A model generated the notes under the pieces. It searched no databases, was not told where the DNA came from, and worked only from the letters and a program-made list of their open reading frames with translations. The translations under genes and the position numbers were made by a program. Below, piece by piece: positions 1 to 5,191 of a stretch of DNA of 5,295 bases (positions within the stretch are counted from its first letter, which is position 1; every line of letters begins with the position of its first letter). Source of the DNA: Gammaproteobacteria bacterium (lineage in GTDB: Bacteria; Pseudomonadota; Gammaproteobacteria; Pseudomonadales; Azotimanducaceae); assembly GCA_002725095.1 (NCBI GenBank), contig PBQQ01000032.1, positions 1 through 5,295 of the forward strand, read 5' to 3'.

Positions 1-150
1 ACTTATCTTGCGGCGTGCACGGTATACGCGGCGCTTACAGGCCGCACCCCGGAAGGGCTCATCTATACCGCTGGTTTAGATCTAGAGGTTGCTCGCGACT
101 TGCAGCGAGTGGCGTTCCTGACGGTGCAGAGTTATCAACATAAACACTAA
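1..150 (+). CDS. C-terminal fragment of an unidentified protein, possibly SGNH-hydrolase-like
   Basis: The frame is open from the first base to a TAA at 148-150 and gives 49 residues, starting TYLAACTVYAALTGRTPEGL and ending SYQHKH. The start lies outside the window. The pattern 'YLAACTVYAALTGR-P-GL', followed by a short helix rich in Leu, Ala and Arg, resembles the C-terminal end of some bacterial SGNH/GDSL-like hydrolases of the DUF4886 type, as I remember them. No catalytic residue can be judged from this fragment. It runs in the same direction as aroG, 73 bp upstream of it. The gene is probably real, because the frame is uninterrupted and ends shortly before the next gene with its own ribosome binding site; the family call is tentative. 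Confidence 0.5.
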   Translation, partial: TYLAACTVYAALTGRTPEGLIYTAGLDLEVARDLQRVAFLTVQSYQHKH

Positions 151-213
151 TCAGCCCTGATGTCGTGGTTTGGGCGTGATAGCCTTCGCGCCTGAAAGGC
201 GATTTGGGAAAAA

Positions 214-218
214 AGGGG
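214..218 (+). promoter_or_regulatory. Ribosome binding site that fixes the aroG start
   Basis: AGGGG lies five bases upstream of the ATG at 224. It decides between this start and the longer reading frame that begins at 170. Confidence 0.75.
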
Positions 219-223
219 ACACT

Positions 224-1285
224 ATGTCGACGGGTACCGATGATCTACGGATTGGCTCAATCACCGAGTTGATGGAGCCTGAAGCTTTGATCAAAGAAAT
301 GCCACCGACTGCTGCAGCTGTTGCAACGGTTTCGCAGGCGCGCAAAGCTATTCATCAGATCCTCATGAATGAGGACGATCGCCTAGTTGTAGTCGTGGGA
401 CCCTGTTCGATTCATGATACGGATGCTGCGCTTGAGTACGCTGGTTTGTTGAAGGCAGCAGCAGACACTTTGGCCGACGATCTTTGTGTTGTGATGCGTG
501 TTTATTTTGAAAAGCCGCGTACTACTGTGGGTTGGAAAGGTCTGATTAATGACCCCGATTTGGACGATACCTTTCAAATTAATAAAGGGCTAAAGCTGGC
601 TCGAGGGTTGCTTGCTCAATTGGCCGACCAAGGATTGGCCGCAGGGACAGAATATTTAGATCTTATAAGCCCTCAATACCTGGCGGACCTGGTGTCTTGG
701 GGTGCGATTGGCGCGCGCACCACGGAAAGCCAGACCCATCGCGAATTGGCCTCCGGCTTGTCGTGTCCTGTGGGTTTTAAGAACGCGACGGATGGTGATA
801 TCCAAGTCGCGGTGGACGCCATTCGCTCGGCATCTCAATCCCATCATTTTCTTTCAGTAACCAAGCAGGGCCGCTCTGCTATTTTTCAGACCGCGGGCAA
901 TGAAGATTGTCATGTCATTTTGCGTGGTGGCAAGCAGGCGAACTACGATATGTTTTCAGTTCAAGACACCTCTGCGATGTTGACCAAGTCAGGGTTGCCA
1001 GCGCGCATCATGATCGATGCAAGTCACGCCAACAGTCGTAAAGTGCCCGCGCGACAGATTGATGTTGTCAAAGATATTGCGACCCAGATTGGGCGCGGCA
1101 ATGAGGACATCTTCGGCATTATGATTGAGAGTAATCTTGAAGAAGGGCGCCAGGACGTACTTGATGGTCAGTCGCTTACTTATGGCCAAAGTATTACCGA
1201 TGCCTGCGTGGCCTGGCGCGATACCGAGCCTTTGCTGCAGGCGCTCGCTGATGCGGTGCGCGTGCGCCGTACTCAGCGCACCTAA
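224..1285 (+). CDS. aroG: 3-deoxy-7-phosphoheptulonate (DAHP) synthase, class I, AroG type
   Basis: This cytosolic enzyme condenses phosphoenolpyruvate with erythrose 4-phosphate to DAHP, the first step of the shikimate pathway. The 353 residues line up without gaps with E. coli AroG numbering. They show GPCSIHD at 59-65 (metal ligand Cys61), the substrate stretch KPRTTVGWKGLINDP at 97-111, GARTTES at 163-169, and the other metal ligands His268 (DASHAN), Glu302 (IES) and Asp326 (SITDAC). Residues that form the Phe allosteric pocket of E. coli AroG are present: Asp6-Asp7, Pro150, Ser180, Phe209 and Ser211. E. coli AroF, the Tyr-sensitive form, has Gly at the Ser211 position, so inhibition by Tyr is less likely; Phe-type feedback is inferred. 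Position 221 is Phe instead of Val. The ATG at 224 was chosen because AGGGG lies at 214-218 and the protein then begins at the family's usual place; an in-frame ATG at 170 would add 18 unrelated residues. Confidence 0.97.
   Translation: MSTGTDDLRIGSITELMEPEALIKEMPPTAAAVATVSQARKAIHQILMNEDDRLVVVVGPCSIHDTDAALEYAGLLKAAADTLADDLCVVMRVYFEKPRTTVGWKGLINDPDLDDTFQINKGLKLARGLLAQLADQGLAAGTEYLDLISPQYLADLVSWGAIGARTTESQTHRELASGLSCPVGFKNATDGDIQVAVDAIRSASQSHHFLSVTKQGRSAIFQTAGNEDCHVILRGGKQANYDMFSVQDTSAMLTKSGLPARIMIDASHANSRKVPARQIDVVKDIATQIGRGNEDIFGIMIESNLEEGRQDVLDGQSLTYGQSITDACVAWRDTEPLLQALADAVRVRRTQRT
1255..1282 (+). other. Inverted repeat at the 3' end of aroG
   Basis: GGTGCGC (1255-1261) pairs with GCGCACC (1276-1282) across a 14-base loop, just before the aroG stop codon. 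No T-run follows, so it is not a classical intrinsic terminator. It may be a chance result of GC-rich Arg codons. Confidence 0.25.
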
Positions 1286-1319
1286 ACACGGCCCAAGACA
1301 CCGTATTTATTGCCGCGCT

Positions 1320-2876
1320 TCACGAGAAACTCAGCAGTTTCTCGGTGCCACCGCCTTCGGCGCCAAGCAGCTGTTTTAGATAGTCTTCGTACGATTCCAT
1401 CCACATACCCTGACTGCGCTCACGCCCAGCGCTCTGGTCGGTCTTGGTGCTTTTCATGTACCAGTTATTGCAGCGCAGCCACACTTTACCTTCGGAGCTG
1501 TTTTTACAACGTTCCGTCCAATCATGGATGGCTTCGGCAGTGGGCTCCACCTCTTGTTGGCCCTTGTTGCGCATCGAGGTAACCAAATTGGCGATGTACT
1601 TAGCTTGTTCTTCGCATAACAGCGTTACGTTCGTCACCGGATTGAGGCTCTGGGGCCCAATCATCATGTAAAAGTTCGGCATGTTCGCAACATGCATGCC
1701 CCACAGTGATTGTGGACGGGTCATCTGGAAGTTATTGGCCGCATTGGCGCCGAATTCGTCCGCTAAGCTCGTATTGTTGCGGCCGTTAACAGGAAACGGG
1801 ATATGGTTGCTGTCGAAGCCAGTAGCAAAGATCAGCACCTCGACATCATGATGTGCGCCGCTGGCCATCGTCACGCCGGTCTCGTTCACCGACACGACCC
1901 CACCGGGATCATCGACGAGTTTCACGTGGGCTTTGTTAAAGGTGCTGTAGTAGTCGTCTATAAACAGTACGCGTTTGCAAAAAAACGGGTAGTCGGGTGT
2001 CAGTGATGCGGCCAGTTCTGGATCCTCGACGTCTTGACGAATGCGCTTGGCGATGCCGTCACAAATGGCCGCGTTCTGCTTCTCATCGTGCAGCATTTCA
2101 AAGGTGAATAGGGCATCTGGATCCGGTGGCAGTTCGCCTTTCCAGTCGACGTGGCGAAGCTTTTCACTGTAGCCGCCGGCTTTGAAGGCGTCTTGAATTT
2201 CGGGTGGTGTGGGTTCGTCGTCGCGGGGCATCGCCCATGTTGGCGTGCGTTGAAATACGGTCAGTTCTGCAACGTCATCGACGATAGAGGTGATCACCTG
2301 AGCTGCAGAGGCTCCGGTGCCGATAATGCCCACACGCTTTCCTTGCAGGTCTATATCGTAGTCCCATTTAGCGGTATGGAAGCTGGCACCGGCGAACGCT
2401 TCGACGCCAGCAATCTCCGGCATGCGCGGGCTCGACAGCGGGCCATTTGCACACACCACATGTGCTGCGAGCACGGTCTCGGCCGCACACTCATTTTTGG
2501 TATCCCAGGTGTTGAGTTGCCAGGTGGCCGTATCGACGTATTCAACCTCTAACACTTTGCGCGAAAAGCGAATGTGTTCACGGATTTCGCAGTGATCGGC
2601 GAGTAGGTTGGCGTAGTCCGCTATTTCTCCCTGAGTTACGTATTTTTTTGACGGAATAAAGCCGGTTTGGTCGAGGAACGGCAAGTACGTATAAGACGGG
2701 ACATCGCATGCGGCTCCAGGATAGCCACCAACGCCACCGTGGCTCCATACGCCGCCCAGACCTGCGCCCATCTCGAGGACGCAGAAATTATCAACTCCTG
2801 CCTCGCGCAAAAAGTTCGCGCAGAGCATGCCGGAGAATCCGCAGCCAATGATCGCAACGTCAAATTTCTGTTCCAT
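1320..2876 (-). CDS. FAD- and NAD(P)H-dependent monooxygenase of the Baeyer-Villiger type
   Basis: Enzymes of this family use FAD, NADPH and O2 to insert oxygen next to a ketone carbonyl, giving esters or lactones. The 518-residue protein has the FAD Rossmann motif GCGFSG at 11-16 with Glu35 ending the second strand, a GGVW...YPG..CD block at 41-58, the fingerprint FAGASFHTAKWD at 161-172 (FxGxxxHxxxWD), the NADPH Rossmann motif GTGASA at 186-191, FQRTPTW at 208-214, and ATGFD at 351-355. Arg302 in CKRVLFIDDYY matches the position of the catalytic arginine of phenylacetone monooxygenase (Arg337). The length fits the family. Two oddities: the loop between Trp44 and Pro53 is about three residues longer and glycine-rich compared with the common GGTWYWNRYPG pattern, and the usual C-terminal SWY-GAN region reads NNWYMKS instead. 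The ATG at 2876 sits just ahead of the FAD motif, with a weak GAG site. No signal peptide or membrane segment is visible. It converges on aroG and diverges from liuR. The substrate cannot be read from the sequence. Confidence 0.9.
   Translation of the reverse strand: MEQKFDVAIIGCGFSGMLCANFLREAGVDNFCVLEMGAGLGGVWSHGGVGGYPGAACDVPSYTYLPFLDQTGFIPSKKYVTQGEIADYANLLADHCEIREHIRFSRKVLEVEYVDTATWQLNTWDTKNECAAETVLAAHVVCANGPLSSPRMPEIAGVEAFAGASFHTAKWDYDIDLQGKRVGIIGTGASAAQVITSIVDDVAELTVFQRTPTWAMPRDDEPTPPEIQDAFKAGGYSEKLRHVDWKGELPPDPDALFTFEMLHDEKQNAAICDGIAKRIRQDVEDPELAASLTPDYPFFCKRVLFIDDYYSTFNKAHVKLVDDPGGVVSVNETGVTMASGAHHDVEVLIFATGFDSNHIPFPVNGRNNTSLADEFGANAANNFQMTRPQSLWGMHVANMPNFYMMIGPQSLNPVTNVTLLCEEQAKYIANLVTSMRNKGQQEVEPTAEAIHDWTERCKNSSEGKVWLRCNNWYMKSTKTDQSAGRERSQGMWMESYEDYLKQLLGAEGGGTEKLLSFS
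1323..1344. repeat. Perfect 9-bp inverted repeat at the end of the monooxygenase gene
   Basis: CGAGAAACT (1323-1331) and AGTTTCTCG (1336-1344) form a perfect 9-bp stem with a 4-base loop. On the minus strand it encodes the last seven residues (EKLLSFS) and touches the TGA stop. It lies 38 bp past the aroG stop on the plus strand, so transcripts from both converging genes would carry it. No T-run follows on either strand, so it may act as an RNA 3'-end stabiliser or a weak two-way terminator; that is inference. Confidence 0.5.
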
Positions 2877-2895
2877 GATAGTTCTCAGATGTCGT

Positions 2896-2944
2896 TAAAA
2901 ATTCAGCGCCTACCCTAGTCGTTTCGACCCTAAAAATTCAACGC
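2896..2944. repeat. Pair of spaced direct repeats in the monooxygenase leader
   Basis: TAAAAATTCA occurs at 2896-2905 and again at 2931-2940. Each copy is followed by GCGC or ACGC, so 13 of 14 bases match at a 35-bp spacing. Between them ACCCTA appears twice (2912-2917 and 2927-2932), flanking the small inverted repeat GTCG-TTT-CGAC (2918-2928). They lie 20 to 68 bp upstream of the monooxygenase start and could bind a regulator of that gene. Confidence 0.4.
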
Positions 2945-2971
2945 TGAATGCGCAATGTTCAGCTTTTTTTT
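2943..2971 (+). terminator. Terminator-like hairpin with T-run, no gene ahead of it
   Basis: GCTGAA (2943-2948) pairs with TTCAGC (2958-2963) and is followed directly by eight T (2964-2971), the shape of an intrinsic terminator on the plus strand. The stem is only 6 bp with a 9-base loop, so strength is doubtful. No plus-strand gene lies upstream; the whole region is antisense to the monooxygenase. On the minus strand it would sit inside the monooxygenase leader with an A-run in front. Confidence 0.4.
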
Positions 2972-3021
2972 CGCGTGGCAGAGGTCGTTAAGGTAACTGC
3001 GTATCTTGTCTGATTGGGTAC

Positions 3022-3049
3022 TTAACCAGCGCCGTTCGTTAAATATAAT
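3022..3049 (+). promoter_or_regulatory. Alternative candidate promoter for liuR
   Basis: A perfect TATAAT lies at 3044-3049. Sixteen bases upstream is TTAACC (3022-3027), a four-of-six -35 match. Transcription would then start inside the palindrome, which would suit simple repression. It competes with the promoter drawn at 3049-3077. Confidence 0.3.
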
Positions 3050-3070
3050 TGACGTTAACGTTAACGTTAA
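3042..3070 (-). promoter_or_regulatory. Candidate promoter for the monooxygenase gene
   Basis: Read on the minus strand, TTAACG (3070-3065) is a -35 candidate matching four of six consensus bases, and TATATT (3047-3042) is a -10 candidate matching five of six, with a 17-bp spacer. The start would fall near 3035, giving a leader of about 160 bases before the ATG at 2876. The hexamers mirror those of the proposed liuR promoter around the same palindrome centre. Confidence 0.35.
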
Positions 3071-3074
3071 TTAT
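3045..3074. promoter_or_regulatory. 30-bp near-perfect palindrome, probable LiuR operator
   Basis: The left half ATAATTGACGTTAAC (3045-3059) and the right half GTTAACGTTAATTAT (3060-3074) are reverse complements at 14 of 15 positions; the one mismatch is G3051 against T3068. The core is three tandem CGTTAA units (3053-3070). It lies about 70 bp upstream of liuR, in the place where MerR-family proteins bind between promoter elements. Assignment to LiuR is inferred from position, symmetry and the adjacent gene. Confidence 0.6.
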
Positions 3075-3077
3075 TGT
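3049..3077 (+). promoter_or_regulatory. Candidate promoter of the liuR-liuB-liuD operon
   Basis: TTGACG (3049-3054, five of six) and TATTGT (3072-3077, four of six) are separated by 17 bp filled by the CGTTAA palindrome. The start would lie near 3084, about 60 bases before liuR. MerR-family activators usually work on 19-20 bp spacers, so a 17-bp spacer fits repression better; LiuR is generally described as a repressor relieved by pathway intermediates. Confidence 0.45.
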
Positions 3078-3143
3078 GTTAATACGGTTGTTAACTCGCG
3101 TTACTCCAGTGAGGCAACCGGCTATTAAAGGCGTTTTATTCTT

Positions 3144-3551
3144 ATGGCTGCACCTGTTGATATGTATTCCATTCGTGACCTGTCGAGAGACTTTGACGTA
3201 ACCACGCGAACCCTGCGCTTCTACGAAGAGAAAGGTTTGCTGGAGCCAGAGCGTCTGGGTCAAAAGCGCCTCTATACTGCTGCGGACCGGGTGCGACTGA
3301 AACTGATATTGCGAGGCAAGCGTCTAGGCTTCAGTTTAGACGAAAGCGCCGAACTTATAGCCATGTATGACCCCGAATCGAACAACGCGCCGCAGTTGCA
3401 GGCGCTCATAGACAAGATTCAAGCTCAGCGGCAGCGGGTTGAAGAACAGCAGCGTTATATTGAGCTGATGTTGAAAGACCTCAAAGATTGGGAACGCAGG
3501 TCTGTAAAGGCTTTCCGCGCCTTGGAGCGTACCGACAACAAGCAGGATTAA
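3144..3551 (+). CDS. liuR: MerR-family regulator of leucine/isovalerate utilisation, LiuR
   Basis: This 135-residue cytosolic DNA-binding protein is the local regulator of the liu genes. Residues 7-34 form the MerR helix-turn-helix (YSIRDLSRDFDVTTRTLRFY, then EEKGLLEP), and QKRLYTAAD at 40-48 forms the wing. LKLILRGKRLGFSLDE at 52-67 closely follows known LiuR proteins as I remember them. Residues 84-127 are a charged, Gln-rich helix suited to a dimerising coiled coil. There is no cysteine at all, which argues against the metal- and redox-sensing MerR branches. The ATG at 3144 has only a distant AAAGG (3127-3131); an ATG at 3162 would give MYSIRDL and is also possible. It is followed after 20 bp by liuB and probably autoregulates through the palindrome upstream. 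The family call is strong; the LiuR name rests on both sequence and neighbours. Confidence 0.93.
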   Translation: MAAPVDMYSIRDLSRDFDVTTRTLRFYEEKGLLEPERLGQKRLYTAADRVRLKLILRGKRLGFSLDESAELIAMYDPESNNAPQLQALIDKIQAQRQRVEEQQRYIELMLKDLKDWERRSVKAFRALERTDNKQD

Positions 3552-3560
3552 CTGATGTTA

Positions 3561-3565
3561 AGAGG
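3561..3565 (+). promoter_or_regulatory. Ribosome binding site that fixes the liuB start
   Basis: AGAGG, within AGAGGGG, lies six bases upstream of the ATG at 3572. It supports this start over a longer frame opening at a TTG at 3488 that would overlap liuR. Confidence 0.8.
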
Positions 3566-3571
3566 GGTCCG

Positions 3572-5182
3572 ATGAATACGATCGATAGTGCAGTGAATTC
3601 CAGATCTCAGGAATTCATCGACAATGCGGAATTTATGCGAGGCTTGGTGGCCGATTTGCAACGTCAGGTTGAGCGTGTTTTCGAGGGCGGGGGCGAGCGC
3701 TACCAACAACGTCACAAAGCCCGTGGCAAGTTATTGGTCCGCGAACGCGTTGATGGTCTCATTGATCCGGGTTCGCCATTCCTAGAGTTCTCGCAATTGG
3801 CGGCGTTCAATATGTATGGTCAGGACGATGTGCCGGCGGCAGGCTTGATAACTGGAGTTGGTCGAGTGGCCGGTCAAGAGTGCGTGATTGTCGCCAATGA
3901 TGCGACAGTTAAGGGCGGCACGTATTACCCCGTATCTGTAAAAAAGCATTTGCGCGCGCAAGATATTGCCCAGCAAAATAATTTGCCATGCATTTATCTC
4001 GTCGATTCCGGCGGTGCCAATCTGCCCAATCAAGACGATGTGTTCCCTGATAAACAACATTTTGGCCGCATCTTTTTCAATCAGGCCAACATGTCAGCGC
4101 AGAACATTCCACAGATTGCAGTGGTGATGGGTTCGTGTACGGCCGGCGGGGCCTACGTGCCGGCGATGGCCGACGAGGCGATCATAGTGCGTAATCAGGG
4201 TACGATCTTTCTCGGCGGACCACCGTTGGTAAAGATGGCGACCGGTGAAGAAGTCAGTGCCGAAGACTTGGGTGGTGCTGATGTGCATGCTCGGCAGTCC
4301 GGGGTGGCCGATCACTATGCGCGCAATGATCATCATGCGCTGGGGTTAGCACGCCAAGCCGTCAGTCGTTTGAATCGAGTAAAACCTAATAACCTGGATG
4401 TACAAGATGTGGTGGAACCGTTGTACCCGGCCAGTGATCTACTAGGCATTGTGCCGAGTAATGTACGCAAACCTTATGACGTACGGGAAGTCATAGCACG
4501 CATCGTCGACGGGTCAGCCTTTGATGAATTCAAGGCGCTTTTCGGCACGACCTTGGTGTGTGGCTTTGCCCGTTTGTACGGTATACCGCTTGGTATTGTT
4601 GCGAACAATGGTGTGTTGTTTGGGGAATCGGCGCAAAAGGGTGCGCATTTCATAGAGCTGTGTGCGCAACGCAAGATTCCGCTGTTGTTTCTGCAAAACA
4701 TCACTGGATTTATGGTCGGTCAGCAATACGAGGCCGATGGCATTGCCAAACACGGTGCTAAGTTGGTGACGGCAGTGGCGTGTGCCAAAGTGCCGAAGTT
4801 AACGCTGATTCTTGGCAATTCGTATGGCGCCGGTAATTACGGTATGTGTGGTCGCGCCTATGATCCCAATTTTTTGTTCATGTGGCCTAATGCGCGTATC
4901 TCGGTAATGGGCGGCGAGCAGGCCGCGGGCGTGCTCGCCCAGGTGCGCCGAGGCCAGGTTGAAGGCTCAGGAGGCGCATGGGACGACGCGGAAGAACAGG
5001 CGTTCAAGCAACCTATCTTGGATGACTTTGAAGCCCAGAGCCATCCTTACTACGCCAGCGCGCGACTCTGGGACGACGGCATTATCGATCCTACGCAAAG
5101 TCGCCGGGTATTGGGGTTGGCGTTGTCCGCAACGCTGAATCGTCCGATTGAAGACACGCGTTTCGGCGTGTTCAGAATGTAG
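3572..5182 (+). CDS. liuB: 3-methylcrotonyl-CoA carboxylase, carboxyltransferase (beta) subunit
   Basis: The subunit transfers the carboxyl group from carboxybiotin on LiuD to 3-methylcrotonyl-CoA, giving 3-methylglutaconyl-CoA in leucine breakdown. The 536 residues match the usual length of about 535. The N-terminal crotonase-like half has ARGKLLVRERV at 50-60, NDATVKGGTYYP at 109-120, VDSGGANLP at 144-152 and the oxyanion-hole loop MGSCTAGGAYVPAM at 186-199. The C-terminal half has PYDVREVIARIVDGS at 301-315, LFGTTLVCGFA at 323-333, NITGFMVG at 376-383, LGNSYGAGNYGMCGRAYDP at 414-432 and MGGEQAAGVLAQV at 446-458. The ending FGVFRM is typical of methylcrotonyl-CoA carboxylases and separates it from propionyl- and acetyl-CoA carboxylase subunits. 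The gene starts 20 bp after liuR and is followed 9 bp later by the biotin carboxylase gene, so it is surely co-transcribed with it. The common neighbours liuA and liuC do not sit next to it here. Confidence 0.96.
   Translation: MNTIDSAVNSRSQEFIDNAEFMRGLVADLQRQVERVFEGGGERYQQRHKARGKLLVRERVDGLIDPGSPFLEFSQLAAFNMYGQDDVPAAGLITGVGRVAGQECVIVANDATVKGGTYYPVSVKKHLRAQDIAQQNNLPCIYLVDSGGANLPNQDDVFPDKQHFGRIFFNQANMSAQNIPQIAVVMGSCTAGGAYVPAMADEAIIVRNQGTIFLGGPPLVKMATGEEVSAEDLGGADVHARQSGVADHYARNDHHALGLARQAVSRLNRVKPNNLDVQDVVEPLYPASDLLGIVPSNVRKPYDVREVIARIVDGSAFDEFKALFGTTLVCGFARLYGIPLGIVANNGVLFGESAQKGAHFIELCAQRKIPLLFLQNITGFMVGQQYEADGIAKHGAKLVTAVACAKVPKLTLILGNSYGAGNYGMCGRAYDPNFLFMWPNARISVMGGEQAAGVLAQVRRGQVEGSGGAWDDAEEQAFKQPILDDFEAQSHPYYASARLWDDGIIDPTQSRRVLGLALSATLNRPIEDTRFGVFRM
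3594..3617 (+). repeat. 8-bp inverted repeat early in liuB
   Basis: TGAATTCC (3594-3601) pairs perfectly with GGAATTCA (3610-3617) around the 8-base loop AGATCTCA. It covers codons 8 to 16 of liuB, a position where a stable hairpin could slow early translation. Each arm contains GAATTC, itself a palindrome, so it could be chance. Confidence 0.35.
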
Positions 5183-5191
5183 GGCGCGCCG

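Noticed and set aside
189..201. Hairpin CGCCT-GAA-AGGCG upstream of aroG as a terminator or attenuator
   Set aside because: The stem is 5 bp, no T-run follows, and no leader peptide rich in aromatic residues is visible, so there is too little to support either role.
170..223. N-terminal extension of aroG by 18 residues from an ATG at 170
   Set aside because: The added residues do not resemble the family, and a good ribosome binding site precedes the ATG at 224, which gives gap-free E. coli AroG numbering.
1125..1582. Two overlapping plus-strand frames across the aroG end and the monooxygenase end
   Set aside because: They are shadows of aroG and of the antisense strand, rich in Cys, Arg and Ser, with no ribosome binding site or family resemblance.
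2151..2552. 133-residue plus-strand open frame
   Set aside because: It lies wholly antisense inside the monooxygenase gene, has no recognisable domain, and its composition is what the reverse strand of a coding region gives.
3053..3070. CGTTAA tandem repeat as a CRISPR, iteron or origin element
   Set aside because: Only three six-base units with no spacers, no replication gene nearby, and the symmetry around a promoter explains it better as an operator.
3488..3571. Longer liuB start at TTG 3488 overlapping liuR
   Set aside because: The extra 28 residues have no family counterpart, and AGAGG before the ATG at 3572 gives the normal length.
5183..5190. GGCGCGCC palindrome between liuB and liuD
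   Set aside because: An 8-base GC palindrome in a 9-base gap is easily chance; the overlapping ribosome binding site explains the conserved part.
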